Assembly: GCA_030704615.1 (NCBI GenBank)
Contig: CM060732.1
Span: forward strand, 74,939,053 to 75,003,052
DNA length: 64,000 nucleotides
Source: Takakia lepidozioides
Taxonomy: Eukaryota; Streptophyta; Takakiopsida; Takakiales; Takakiaceae
Direction of reading: 5' to 3'
The notes beneath the pieces are model-generated. The model made no database searches. It was not told the origin of the DNA and saw only the letters and a program-made list of their open reading frames with translations. Positions 45,871-57,863 of this stretch are shown piece by piece; positions within the stretch are counted from its first letter, which is position 1; each line of letters opens with the position of its first letter. Position numbers and translations under genes: made by a program.

Positions 45871-46104
45871 GGTAGAGCTAGACGTGCATTGTAAAGTGCA
45901 CCAATAGCTGCCAGCACCGTCTAGTCTAGGTGCTAGCTTGGGCAGTCATTTCTCTATCCAAATTAGTTATTTCTTTGACTAAATTTGACAAGGGCACCAA
46001 TTTTTTTCTTTTCTTTCTCTTGATAACGGCACCATTCGCTTTTCCATTAAGAAAATATTGGGGTTCCGGCATTCCAGCCCATTTCCCCTTAAAAAATGAT
46101 ACCA

Positions 46105-46165
46105 CCAGTCGGTAGCTCGATTGGATAGCTAGGCGATTCTGGGTTCAAATCCAGCTAACTTGTTG
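46105..46165 (+). other. Possible tRNA-derived SINE head
   Basis: 'tagctcgattgg' (A-box-like) and 'gggttcaaatcc' (B-box-like, inside a pairing CTGG/CCAG arm) lie close together. The spacing is much shorter than in a real tRNA, so this is at best a deleted tRNA-like head of a SINE. Confidence 0.25.
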
Positions 46166-47109
46166 GGTTTCCCCCTTCTCTTCGTTAATATCGTTTTGTT
46201 ATACAACATAATAGCCAAAAAAGAAAACTAGCCATGAGTACACGAGGGCAATACAAAAAAGTATAATGCAGAGTGCCCAATTATGCTCTGTGTATAATGC
46301 ACACCACCGAATTTTCCTTATCTTTTCCTTTCCTTCACTAGATCATCAAAAGAAACGATGAAAGGAAAAAGAAATTATCCCATTTCCTTAGAAATCATCT
46401 CCTCTTGTGTCAAGCACCCCTTGAATTCTATGTCCTAGGGCCTCGGGCTACCGCCCTTGGCCCCCACCGGGGGCCTTCCTCTACACCTAAGTTAATGGGC
46501 ATGATTTGTGAGTGGTAGCTCCGGAGCGTTTCCTTTATATATAATAAGAAATTCTAAGGTACAGATGTCAAGATGACAGACTCTTCCATAAAATATTGTC
46601 CATAATTTAACGGTATTTCCAGTAGACTTTTAATTGATTATCTATTATTTATGTTGTAATATAACGAACAGGAGGGCTGGCCTTATCCAGTGCGTTGGCC
46701 CGGTCTCTTGGGGACCTTGTGCGCCCGGTTAATACTTAATACTTAATACGTTAATAATACGTATTGACATGGGTAAGTCAACAGCAGGTTCGGTTGTTAA
46801 CCCCTAAATGCCCGCGACGCCCGAAACGGTATTATGAACAGTATTACAAAAGTAGATAGCGGTAGCGGTACCGGGGCAGACACCACCGGGTTCATAACTG
46901 CCCAGACCCTGGATACCCGCCCAATACTGGAAGATACTACTTATGTATTCAAGAGATGGGAAAGACGTGACACGACAAAGTCGTCCATTTTCGTACATTA
47001 CTTCCCGGATGAGCAGCACGCCTCCACATGGATGAGAAACATCGTCATGGATGAGAAGGATCAAATGGGAATCATGCAAGGAATAGAATAGAAATAGCGC
47101 GCAGGGTGG

Positions 47110-47116
47110 TATAAAT
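47110..47116 (+). promoter_or_regulatory. TATA box of the transporter gene
   Basis: 'tataaat' lies about 320 bp before the ATG at 47431 and is followed by a purine-rich (ga-repeat) probable 5' untranslated region. It is a plausible core promoter for the single-exon transporter gene. Confidence 0.5.
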
Positions 47117-47430
47117 GGGGCAGCTGCTATGCGCGGGCTGGGCATCTGAGCTCTGGCGATGGCGGATCTGCTCCTGCGCTCTTGCTCCTCTTCCTCGAAC
47201 TGGGCCTGCACGCCGCGGCTGAGGATGGAGCTTGCATTCTAGCTCTAGTCTGCGCAAGAGCAAGTTTTGGGGTGAAGAGAGGGAGAGACAGTGGAGCAGC
47301 ATTTCAAGTTCAGACATTTGCTTGTGAAAGGGCGATTTGGGAAGGAGATCGTGATTGAGAAGGAGAGGAGTAGAGGCAGCGGGAGACAGAGAGGGAGTGT
47401 GAGAGGAGGAAGGTAGAGAGAGGATTTGAG

Positions 47431-48513
47431 ATGGGGAAGGGATTTGGGAGCGGTTGGGGCAAGGGGCTGTCAGCAAAAGCGGATCTGCTGAGGAAGATAG
47501 TGTTGAGCTACACGTATGTGGGGATATGGATCTCTCTCAGCTTCACTGTCATTGTGTACAACAAGTACATCTTGGACCGCAAGATGTATAACTGGCCTTA
47601 CCCCATCAGTCTCACCATGATTCACATGGGTTTCTGTTCCACGGTCGCGTTTTTCCTCGTCCGTGTCTTCAAGCTGGTGGAGCCTGTGGCAATGACGCGA
47701 GAGCTTTACATGTCATCTGTTGTGCCCATTGGAGCGCTTTATGCAGTGTCCCTGTGGTTGTCGAATTCAGCCTACATTTTCCTCTCCGTCTCCTTCATTC
47801 AAATGCTCAAGGCGCTCATGCCGGTAGCGGTGTACTCCATAGGTGTTTTGCTGAAGAAGGAGGTTTTCAAGTCGCAGGCTATGACCAACATGGTGGGTAT
47901 CTCTGTCGGAGTGGGAATAGCGGCGTATGGGGAGGCCAAGTTCAACACGTGGGGGGTGATGTTGCAGCTGGGAGCTGTGGCATTTGAAGCTACGCGTCTC
48001 GTCTTGATCCAGATTCTTTTGACCTCAAAAGGGATTTCTCTCAACCCCATCACGTCCCTCTACTATGTGGCGCCTTGCTGTTTCTTGTTTTTATCCATCC
48101 CCTGGATGTTGGTGGAGTATCCGGTTCTGAGAGCGACATCGTCGTTCCAGTTCGACATTATCGTGTTTGGTGTAAATTCTATCTGTGCATTCGCACTCAA
48201 TCTGGCAGTTTTTCTGCTGGTGGGCAAAACTTCGGCTTTGACCATGAATGTGGCGGGCGTCGTGAAAGACTGGCTGCTCATTGCCTTCTCATGGTCTGTC
48301 ATAAGGGACAAGGTGACTTCTATCAACCTGATAGGATATGCCATTTCCTTCGTTGCCGTGTGCTTCTACAACCACGCCAAGCTGCAAGCACTCACGGCCA
48401 AGGAGGCGCAGAAGCAAGCGCAGGCTGATGAGGAGGCCGGTCTTCTATTGGATCAAAAGCTTGAGAGACTAGAGGACGACAAGCTCCCGGCTGGCCGGAA
48501 GATCGATACATAG
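47431..48513 (+). CDS. Nucleotide-sugar/triose-phosphate translocator family protein (KT group)
   Basis: A 360-residue intronless membrane transporter of the NST/TPT family, close to the Arabidopsis KT-group proteins At2g25520, At4g32390 and At5g25400 (endomembrane 'probable sugar phosphate/phosphate translocators'). It has about ten hydrophobic helices. Family blocks: '[20 protein letters not shown]', '[11 protein letters not shown]', '[20 protein letters not shown]', '[16 protein letters not shown]', '[13 protein letters not shown]' and '[20 protein letters not shown]'. The tail is charged and cytosolic, with no ER-retrieval KKxx. The conserved 'K' and 'GKTSALT' residues are kept. The gene is complete and uninterrupted, in the spacer between the duplication arms; the right arm begins about 230 bp after its stop. 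The substrate is not known from sequence. Confidence 0.93.
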   Translation: MGKGFGSGWGKGLSAKADLLRKIVLSYTYVGIWISLSFTVIVYNKYILDRKMYNWPYPISLTMIHMGFCSTVAFFLVRVFKLVEPVAMTRELYMSSVVPIGALYAVSLWLSNSAYIFLSVSFIQMLKALMPVAVYSIGVLLKKEVFKSQAMTNMVGISVGVGIAAYGEAKFNTWGVMLQLGAVAFEATRLVLIQILLTSKGISLNPITSLYYVAPCCFLFLSIPWMLVEYPVLRATSSFQFDIIVFGVNSICAFALNLAVFLLVGKTSALTMNVAGVVKDWLLIAFSWSVIRDKVTSINLIGYAISFVAVCFYNHAKLQALTAKEAQKQAQADEEAGLLLDQKLERLEDDKLPAGRKIDT

Positions 48514-50271
48514 GTCTAGGACCATTCAAAGGCTCACCTCGTCTGTTTGTCTATCTTTACCAATACTTTTGCCCGGTAGAGGCAGCCATTGCCATCCCTA
48601 CTCAGCCACGCCCTGGCGGATCCTTTTCTGCTTTTTTCCTACTGACGATTCGGTCGAACACTAGGCCTGCTAGTATATTGAGGCGGTAAACTTGTTCACA
48701 GACACGGGCCAGAAGTGGGCGGTAGCTTGCAGCTTACATCTCTGATATATAAACAGCGGTGCTGGACTAGTGAATCTCGTATGCTGTCTATGCATGATAG
48801 CTCTAGTCTGGAGACATGCAGAGGTTGGTGACAAAATCGTCAACGGAGATGAGAGGTACATCTGGCAGTGATAGCATTGCCACAGAAGGAAAGTTGTTCT
48901 TCCTTTTCTTCTCTTCTTACACTCCTCGCGTACTGAGGAGTGGGTAGGTTGTCAATATCATGAAGGGGGAGGAATCCCAGATTGCATGCTTTGGGATCCA
49001 GGGCATTGATGGACTAGGAACAAATCTGGCTATTTGAATTTTCTTGATCCATGGATTCAAACGATTTCAAAGCTTAGCATATGCATTTTGCACAGCAACT
49101 ATCTCTAGGATATACTCACCTCCCAAGACAAAGTCAGGAAAGCAAGATGGTATATGGAGGGCAGACAGTACATTATATGTTGCTGCTTGGATGTGGGGTC
49201 TTGTTCCGTGGTCTGGCTCTTCATTCTGCTTGCAGAGGCAGTTAGTGGAAGGGGGGTGGAAGGGGTGCTCCTTTTCGATCAAAGCTATACTGTTGTCTTA
49301 GGGATCATTGTTGGATGTCAGTGGCATAACCTTGTTACAAAATCAGTCTCCTCAACTGATATAGGGCTTGTCATAAACTTGGAAGTTGATGCTTTGGAGG
49401 AGTGCTTATGCAAGTTCCTTTGCATGTCAGTCAGAAGCGAATTTGTTCTCTGTAACAGGCTCTTATCACCAGCACCTGCCTGTTGCTTCTTGTCATGGTG
49501 CCAATAGTGCTGTGCGATATCATTGTCTGTCAGGTACCTGGATGTCAGGTTCCTCAGATCCAATATCATATGCAAAAATAGTGCTTTGAGAGCACCTGAT
49601 AAAGGGTGCCAGTCCCAAAATCTTTTCTGGAACATCCAGCAGTACCTAATTGGGAGAGTGAAAACAGACAGTGGGTATGTGTGCTGCCAATGCCCAAGCA
49701 GCCACATCAATCCCGAACCACAGCCATTACATACTTTTCCTCCCATTTTGGAACTCCACGCACTCTCAAATCAGACCAGTGCAAACACTGAACAGTACCC
49801 TGCAACAATGCTTGGAGGGTTTGAAGGGAAGAATCTGACAGGCCTTTGCATTTCAACTTTGCTCCACAGGCCTTCTCATATTTGAAACTACAAGTTCCAA
49901 TCACTTCCCTACAGATATACTAGCCTCGAAAAAATATCAAGAAACTACCTTTCTGGAGGTAATTCTCATCTGCTTTTCATACACCTGCGAGACACATATT
50001 TCCAGGAACGTCGAGAGTGAAAGACAGTGATGTGTGAGAGGACAGCGATACGTGTGTCAAGGGATCCCGTTAGCTTGCCTGCTTGGGAGGAGTACGTTGC
50101 AGAGGATCAAACAAGTGCGAGAGATCGGTCTCATTCTTAAAGTGTTGGGAATAAGAGGAGGAGGGACGGAGGAAGGAGGGCCTCCTTTTATTTTTATTTG
50201 GCGGGTGTGGGGATTGATTCTGTCTCGCAGGGAACCAGTAGTAGGCGAAGGGGTGACCGCTCTAAGAAACC

Positions 50272-53200
50272 ATGGTGGGCGCAACGTTGGATTACCAAGC
50301 TGCAGTGGACGATTTTGTCATTAAGCTGAGGCGCAGGTATACCCGCTTTTCCCACTCTTGTCTTGGTCTTGTGACGTGGTGGAGATGTGTATGAGAAATG
50401 TTTTTGTGAGGGGGTGGAGGTGAGGAAGCAATTTTCGGGTCCCCCTCCTGTTGTTGGCTCAAAAGACTACGCCGTGACCTAACTGGTGTTTTGAAGAACG
50501 TTGAGTCTTTCGAGTGGATTCTGACTGTTGACCATGGCTGGTGAGCTGATCGAGGATTGCTGGGAATCTGAGAATCTTCCGGAAAGGAACCAATGATTTC
50601 GAGGCTTTTTGCATAATCCAAATTAGGCTTATATGTCAGGGTTGAGTATCTTGTATCACCATTGTGAAGATTGCTGCAACATTGGGGAAGTCATACAGGA
50701 AAGCCATTTGCAGTGATAGTCCGGTTGCTTAGTGCTGAAGCAATGTGGCGGATGGTGAAAAGATCAGGCAGGTGGAGGGGTCCCTGGACAGCGCAAAACT
50801 CACTGCGGAGCTGTTGCGCCAGGTTGTTTCACACCAGCGCCTTCCCTCCACAGGGCAGGCAGCAGCGCTCATTGAAGCAGTCAAATCTGTAGGTCTTCGC
50901 ATGATAGCAGCGAATCCTATAGGTGTGTCTTCTTTCTGTACCCTTGCTTTCCAACAATCACCCGCAAACCAGGCGCATGGGCATTCTAATGGTTATCATC
51001 ACACATCAGAGGGCTATGTCTTACTGTTGCTTGCACTGGATTGGGTGTCTAGCACAAAGGTCAGTGAACTTCCTCAGGACACAAAGACTTCAATTACCTG
51101 TAGTTTGGACAGGCACAGCTGCAGGAACCTTTGATGTTCTTTATAACCACTTATCGATGCCCACTCAGAGATTGTTCTTGTCTTTCCCACACTGCAGAGT
51201 TAGCTGTGGGAAATATTGTGCGGAGGGTTCTCCACATAATTCGGGAGGAAGACGTGTCATTGGCAACAACTGCAGTTCCGGGAGGGACAGTTGAGAGTGA
51301 TGATGAAGATGGACCTGGAAGTTTGGTCCGCCGGGGAACCAATAGGAGTGCCTTGCGGGCGCCTTCCCTGCACAACTTGTTAGAAACGGTGCCTGCCCCT
51401 GTCCAGACCCAGCTGGCACCAGCAGTCTCAGTCACTGATTCTGAAATAAGAAGCCGATGTAAGTCTTCCACCTGCCTACACCTCTTCATGGGCTGACTTG
51501 CATCTGAAGACATTGTCTTTCCTCCTGTTTCCAGTTGTTTCTTGTTGTTATAGCAAATTGAAAGTTAGAGACATCTTAGGCGCATCATTCATGTAAGCAC
51601 CACCATTCTGCCATGACACAACGTAAAGTAGCCATCTGTAGCCCAGCCCATAAGGCTCTTTGAACACATCATCCTCATTTGTATTATTGTACTGGCAGTC
51701 TTTGGTTGAGCGGAACACATGGCACAAATCATCCCAAGACATGAGTGGCCCAGCTTTATTCTTTGACATTCAAAATTGAGGCTAACAGATGCAAAAGCAG
51801 GAATCAAAAGCCAAGATTGTCACAGATGATATTCTAAGGAGAAGAGTATGGGTGCAGCGGGGGACAGGAACTCAATAAGCTGGAAGTTGAAGCACAGTGT
51901 GATTGAGTGCATTACTGAGCTTCTTCAGGACATCGATAACTACCATTGTCTAGTTGCTGAGCAGGCCCTTGAACATATCCACCAGAAGTATGCCAGTAAC
52001 CTTCTCAAGCGATTAGTGTTGTGTGGTAGTGTGGTAGTGTGTTGGACAGAAAGGAACTTAACGATTTGGTGAACAATTGTACATAGAGGTGAATTATCCA
52101 GTGCAAAGCTGGAAAGATAGGTAGTGATGCTACAAATGGAAATGGTGTTGGAGCTTCTGTCGTCTTCAATACACAGACTTGCGTCGTTACTGAATATCGT
52201 GTGTATATACAGCGAGGTGATTTTGACTCTAGGACATTCACGCACTCTGCTCAATTTTCTGAAGGCAGCCACCAAAAAGAGATCATTTCAAGTAGTTATT
52301 GCAGAAGGCGCACCAAGGTAAGCATTTTGGATGACAGGTATGTCAGCAGTGATGTTATGCATATGCTGGAACAGCGCAACCTGAGCAATTTCCTAGAAGC
52401 ATCCATGATTTTAGAGCTCTCTCTCTCTCTCTCTCTCTCTCATGCTAAATATTGAGGGAAGCGCCAAACCTAAGCAATGTTCTAGAAGCGATTTTGAGGT
52501 TCCCTTGGACTTTATAAAGCTCCTTTTCTATTCTACTTTTTCTCACTGTCTCTCTCCTTTTATATACGTCCTCACATGAAAATATTGAAATTTTTACTAC
52601 TTGAGTTTAAGCTAGGCAGTCCATGCATCTTGGGGCAGATACCAGGGGCATACACTGGCAAAGGAGCTTGCCAACCGTCATCACCTGCAGACGACCGTCA
52701 TCACTGACTCAGCAGTGTTTGCAATGATTTCTCGAGTGAACATGGTACGCCATCTTTTGCGGTATCAATGGGACTGGTAGAGAGGCACAATCATGTCACC
52801 TAATCACCCCTCCACAACACCCTTGGCAGTGGGGCTTTGGAAGCCTTGTTGGTGTAGTTCTCAAATTGCAAGCCCAACTAACTGGAAGAGAGCTGTTGAT
52901 TACAAGGCACAGTTCCATACACCCAGCATCCTTTCTGCCAAGACTTAGTGTGCCGTATTGTATTCTCCCATGCAGGTTGTATCATTCTGAGCAGCCTTCC
53001 CATTTTCACCTATTTTATGTTAAGAGGCCCAAGCGGCAACTGATACGAAAGCCTCCTCTAAAATAAATGTTTCTCTGAGGGTCTATACACATGAACTGAC
53101 AGAGTAGTCATGTGAGTTGTTACATATGTTGTTGTCTTCTGTCAGCATCGCACCCTGCTCATTCTCAGTGGTTGGGTGGGTCGGGGGCCTGAAGGTGATA

Positions 53201-54284
53201 GTGGGGGCGCATGCAGTGATGGCGAATGGGGGAGTGTTGGCTCCAGTTGGCCTACACATGGTTGCACTGGCAGCCCGCCGACATGCTGTTCCCTTTGTTG
53301 TTCTTGCTGGGGTCCACAAGGTACATGTCAGTTTCTGATGGTACTCAGTATAGTTATATTACAATTGAAAATCTTTTGGGGAATACCCACGGACAGGATT
53401 GAATCTGGTTTCTGGGGTTTTGAATGGTATAACTACTTTGCCGACTTCTCGTCAGAAAGTCTAGGACTTACGGAAAGCTGCAGTCTGCTAGGCTAAGTAA
53501 AGCCACAAACGTGACCTACCGTATTTGTGTGTCACTAACGTCCAGCCTTTGGTGGGGGTTTTTCTGTATGCGGTAGTTCTGCATAGGCTGATCAGTTAAT
53601 ATTTTCGAGGGGAATTTGATCACATGGAACATTTGAAGGGTGCACTAGTTGCAAGGAATTCACAGGCCGAATTCGGTCAGAAGGTTTACTCCTCTGTGAA
53701 AGCTATGCCACTTTTGCTACTTCACCATGTTCAGTCATGGAAGCTGTAATCCCATGCTTGGGGAAATACATTTCTCGCTCTTGTCCTTTGAGGTGTGGAG
53801 AGCCCGTTGGCTTTGTAAATAGCTTCAACTGTAATTGACATTCTCATGTGAGAGAGGGTTGTTTTGATGTCCAGCTTTGTCCACAGTATCCCCATAATCC
53901 CTCCACGTTGCTCAATGACTTGAAGTCGCCTACAGAGATTGTGGACTTTGGGGAGTTTTCAGATTGTGTGGATGGTGGCACTAGTGGATCACGCACACAT
54001 ATTGTCAACCCAACCTTTGATTACATCCCACCAGAGCTCGTGAGCCTTTTCATCACAGACACGTGAGTCTCTCCATGCCCACCCCCCTCCTCTCTTTGTG
54101 TCCCCACATTGCAGAAGCGGGTTGTCTCTGTTGTCTGCCATTGCGCGGTGCAAATGAGAACTGCTGAGAGTGGTTGGACTAATGCTTATTTCATTGTTTG
54201 TTGTTCAGAGGGGGCCATAATCCATCATACGTCTACAGGCTTGTGGCAGAGTATTACAGTTCAGAAGATTACATCCTTCATTGA
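50272..54284 (+). CDS. EIF2B2: eIF2B subunit beta, nine exons, complete
   Basis: Regulatory subunit of eIF2B, the guanine-nucleotide exchange factor that recycles eIF2 in translation initiation (cytosol). Exons: 50272-50336, 50768-50922, 51198-51458, 51858-51987, 52213-52317, 52639-52744, 53195-53320, 53875-54062, 54209-54284. All have GT-AG borders and phases that join without a shift to about 403 residues, the usual length. Blocks: 'TAELLRQVVSHQRLPS', 'GNIVRRVLHIIREED', 'HIHQNEVILTLGHSRTLLNF', 'QTTVITDSAVFAMISRVNM', 'GAHAVMANGGVLAPVG', 'NPTFDYIPPELVSLFITDT' and 'GGHNPSYVYRLVAEYYSSED'. The Rossmann-like eIF2B alpha/beta/delta fold is complete. The gene converges on the GDSL gene (3' ends 500 bp apart). 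Copy 2 in the left arm is broken, so this is the functional locus. Confidence 0.93.
51548..51769 (-). other. Unrecognised antisense frame in eIF2B beta intron 3
   Basis: A 73-codon minus-strand frame within the 400-bp intron, with a coding-like composition ('AGPLMSWDDLCHVFRSTKD', 'EPYGLGYRWLLYVVSWQNGG'). I recognise no family. It may be a stray exon of another gene or chance. The left arm has lost this part. Confidence 0.25.
52417..52441 (+). repeat. CT microsatellite
   Basis: A (ct)n run of about 12 units in eIF2B beta intron 5. The left-arm counterpart near 40587-40600 is a shorter (ga)n run, showing length change since the duplication. Confidence 0.8.
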
Positions 54285-54783
54285 CATTGGAGCACATGGT
54301 GGAGGGTTGCCGGGATTACTTGCTAGGGGGCACATGTTGTGCCTTAACTCTTTCTTCCAATTTTTGTGATAGAAGTATCAATGTATCAACTACCATAGTT
54401 GGGGTTAGTGGGTTGGGAATCAAGTCTGACCAAGTAAAGCTATTGCCATGTGTATATATTGAGCTGTAAAAAGCCTCTAAGATTGTTGCAAGGCCTGTAT
54501 GTGGGCTATCAGTTTTTGTGCAAGAGCTGGCCTGGTGAATGAACAAACAAGTCCTAAACGCTAAACCCTAAACCACCAAATCCCCAAGCCCCCCTCCCTT
54601 TGCTGCCTCTGTTTCCTTCCATGACTACGAGACCAGGACCTCGGTTGGGAGTTGGAGATGAGCAGAGGCCTCAGCATTTTATTAATAAAGGAGAAAGCAA
54701 GTAAAAGATTGACTGCCTAAGCTTACATCGCGAATGATGGCATTGCTGGAAACTGAGGCTAAGTCCGCAGGAGTGAATTGCGA

Positions 54784-57139
54784 TCACTCTATAAAATACT
54801 CTGAATTCAAGTTGCATTGGGTGATAAAATCAGTGGGAGGGTCCAAATACTGTCCTGTTAAAAAAGATTTTGCTACAATCTTGTAAAATGATTTGGTGAA
54901 GTGAATTCCGTCCCAAATAATATATTTGGTGGGATCCCGAGATTTGTAGGTGGCCAAATCCACAGTTTTTCCTTCGAACGTTCCATTGTTTCCGCACATC
55001 ACAGCCTTGTTGAAATTATATGGATGCCCATATCCGCAAGCTGCCTCAAAAATGTTCTCTTTTGGAAATCCTGAAGACACAAACGATGGGATTATAAGTC
55101 AGACAACAAATTCGAAGTGTATGAACTAGGGTATGTTGGCCTATGACCGTTCAAATAACGATGGTGAAAAATCTAACGGTGAATTTTTGTCATTTTTATC
55201 TCAGGTAAATTTCATAAGGTGTCCCATATGGGGCAATCTACAAACTTGGAACTATTTGATTTCATGAAACTTGTATACAGCAAGAGCCCTATGACCAATC
55301 ACACTTTTGGGGGGTTATATCAAATGATTATTTACCAAGTGGTAAAATTGGACAGTCTTGGGACCAGCACTTCATGGTCATACGTACTGACAGAAGCGTT
55401 AATGGGGTGTTCGGTCATAGACGCCTGTTCCGTCATAGGCTAACTTACCCTAGTGATTAAGCAAAAGCAAACTACTTTACTAAAAACAAATGTTGTTATA
55501 CTACACAGAAAATAAAGTTTATATTTAATTATAGATATTATATTTTGGATCTTACCATATTGTTGTGGACTTTTTACAATGTCAAAGTTGATATCATAGT
55601 AACGACCAAAATGAATTGTAACTCCCGGCAATCGCCGACGCAAGTCTTTGACCATTCTTTCCAATCCGCGGTTGTAGGCCTTGACAACTTCGTTGTGCGG
55701 GATCAAGCATCCATACTCGTCTCTGGAAAAATTGCCATTGTCAAAATTGGGAACATTGGAGCGCATCCTTCTGCTGGGTTGTTGAAAATAAAAAAGTTTC
55801 GAGCTCCGGTATTATATAGAGTCTGCAGTCACAATTATAACAAGTAAATTTAGATGACAGTCTTTCATAAATTTAAATGACATTGACAGATTTCTGTAAT
55901 ACACTGCTCTTTGTTACAGTGGTTCTACTTAGATTTAGATTGAAAAGTATCATATGCTCTCTAAAATTGAAAATTATAATTATTAACACATAATAATATA
56001 TGTAAATAAAAACAGTATACGAATTATATGATTGAGAAACCTACCTCTGTAGCAGCTGAAATTGCTGCCACTGATTCAGGTACAGTAAATTCGGTGACGT
56101 TTGCAGGTGCTATGTTTCGTAGGTACTGACACGCAAAGTCGTTGGTTCCCGCATGGATAACGTATAATCCATTGTCATAGGCTTGTGAAATCCATTGTCA
56201 TAGGCTTGTGATGGGGGTCGTCGTTCTTCTTCTAGTTTTGCTGCACATGGAAAATATGTTTTAGATCATGATTTTCAAAAACTATATACAACATTATAAA
56301 TAAGTTAATCAAATATCAAAGTATGTAATTTTGAGCGAATGTGTTAAAACATAATGGATTGAAAACTTTCTGGCAGATATCTGTTTACGTTATATGACAA
56401 GTTTATATAAATTAATTAATTATAATGTCCAGTTTTAGCAGAAAAACTTACAATTTGCATTAGATTTGAAATCCAAAAATTGCTCCACTTGCAGCTTGAG
56501 ATGATACGAAACTATATAGTCGTCATTTCGTGCGGTGGCTCCGGCGTATGCAAAATTGACCCCATGACGAAAATCGGGGTCCGTAACATTTGTAATGTAT
56601 GCTTGGATAGGGGTGAGAAATGGAAATCCAAGTGCGTGAGCTGTTTTTTGTATAAACCACATCATCAAACAATTACACTACGATCTGAAGATGGTTCTCA
56701 ATCAAACCAAACTACTTGATATGTGACTCTAAAAGTTATAGACTTACTAATGTCATAAAAGTAAATAACAACGAGCAAGTTTCACAAATATCACAACATT
56801 GATATGTTGGCAAAGGTATCATGCGAATCTCATTACAGTGGAAATGAAAAATCGTGGCCTGAAAGCCACAAGACGCTTACCTATGAAGTCAATCACAAGA
56901 CGACCGTTGGAATAACGGCCAGCAGGGTGTCCATAAAAAGTTTCTCCATACGGTCTATTCAAATGTAGTAATTCGTTCGATGGGAATGCTAACTTGTCAT
57001 TCCCCGTATCTGACATTGAGTCTCCAAACATAAACAAAGCACGAGATGGGCATGCCGGTTTGACATTTCCAAGGGGTCCACCCTGTATGCTCCAAGTTGT
57101 AGCTAAAAGTACCACCGAAAATAGCATCCCGGGACACAT
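54784..57139 (-). pseudogene. GDSL esterase/lipase, right copy, frameshifted
   Basis: Same five-exon layout as the left copy: 57139-56881, 56640-56452, 56240-56045, 55822-55556, 55070-54784. Exons 1, 2 and 5 have the same lengths in both copies (259, 189, 287). Exon 2 keeps the Tyr codon where the left copy has a stop. Exon 3 is 196 instead of 173 bases because of a perfect 23-bp tandem duplication (56166-56188 and 56189-56211), which shifts the frame just before the 'GGNDF' block. Exon 4 is four bases shorter than in the left copy ('ccaatgttc' region), adding a second shift. An in-frame ATG also occurs nine bases upstream at 57148. 'FGDSMSDTGN' and 'WDGIHF' remain readable. Exon 5 differs from the left copy at three residues. 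Confidence 0.88.
55129..55450 (+). mobile_element. MITE with TA target duplication in GDSL intron 4
   Basis: A 322-bp insert starts 'gggtatgttggcctatgacc' and ends 'ggtcataggctaacttaccc', imperfect terminal inverted repeats of about 20 bp. It is flanked by TA on both sides. The left-arm GDSL intron has the empty site ('tgcagTAgagattaag'). TA duplications suggest the Tc1/mariner group. There is no coding capacity. A diverged copy lies at 43.25-43.97 kb. Confidence 0.8.
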
Positions 57140-57317
57140 GATGCCCATTATTATAAACACTAATCGCACCTCAACACACCCAAACTCCAAAACTATGGCA
57201 CAGAAGACCAGATTGAAGTGAATGCGGAGACAATTTTGTGAGAGAGATACGACCACAAGACAAAACACAAGGAACTTCCCAAGCTCCGTGTGCTAGAGAG
57301 AAGCTTAAGCTCACCCC

Positions 57318-57330
57318 TTTTATATACTGT
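57318..57330 (-). promoter_or_regulatory. TATA box of the right GDSL copy
   Basis: On the minus strand 'tatataaaagggg' lies about 180 bp upstream of the GDSL start. It is part of the roughly 725-bp head-to-head region between the GDSL and bHLH starts. Confidence 0.5.
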
Positions 57331-57863
57331 GATATTGGCTCTTACTTTAATATCGGTTTGGTCACTTTTTACTAAATAAAATGATAGAGTTGAAAAAAAA
57401 AAGCTTTATTTTCAAAAGTTATTCAATATAATGGAAAAAGATTGATGGATTCCAAAAGTATGGTATTTCGGTCTGGGAGATTAGAAAAAGAAACCGAGAG
57501 TAAAGTTCGTTTACAAAAAGAACCTTTTGTAAAAGTATACTTTATCAGTCTGAAATGCGTAGGAAAAAGTAAGGAACTAATTAGGAAAGGCAACGAAGGA
57601 GACGGAGCAGTCGTTGCTGTCTGCTGACAATTCTGCGGCAGTTGCCTTCGACACAACCTTCCTGGAGGTAATCCTGCAGGAGGAAGGCCAATGGGAGAGG
57701 GCCACCGTGACTGTGTCGGTCTCTGTCGCGCTCCGTGCGGTGCTCTGCTTTCCTGCGCTGTGCAGTGCAGTGATGGCGAAGAGGAGTCGAGGAATTGTGC
57801 GGAAAAGGAGCAGAGTGTGAGAGAAATGCAGGAGCTGCTCGTTGCGGGCTCGCCTCCGGAGCG

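Noticed and set aside
46459-46475. GC-rich hairpin 'ggcccccaccgggggcc'
   Set aside because: A perfect short hairpin, but with no T-run, element border or gene end nearby, so no function can be supported.
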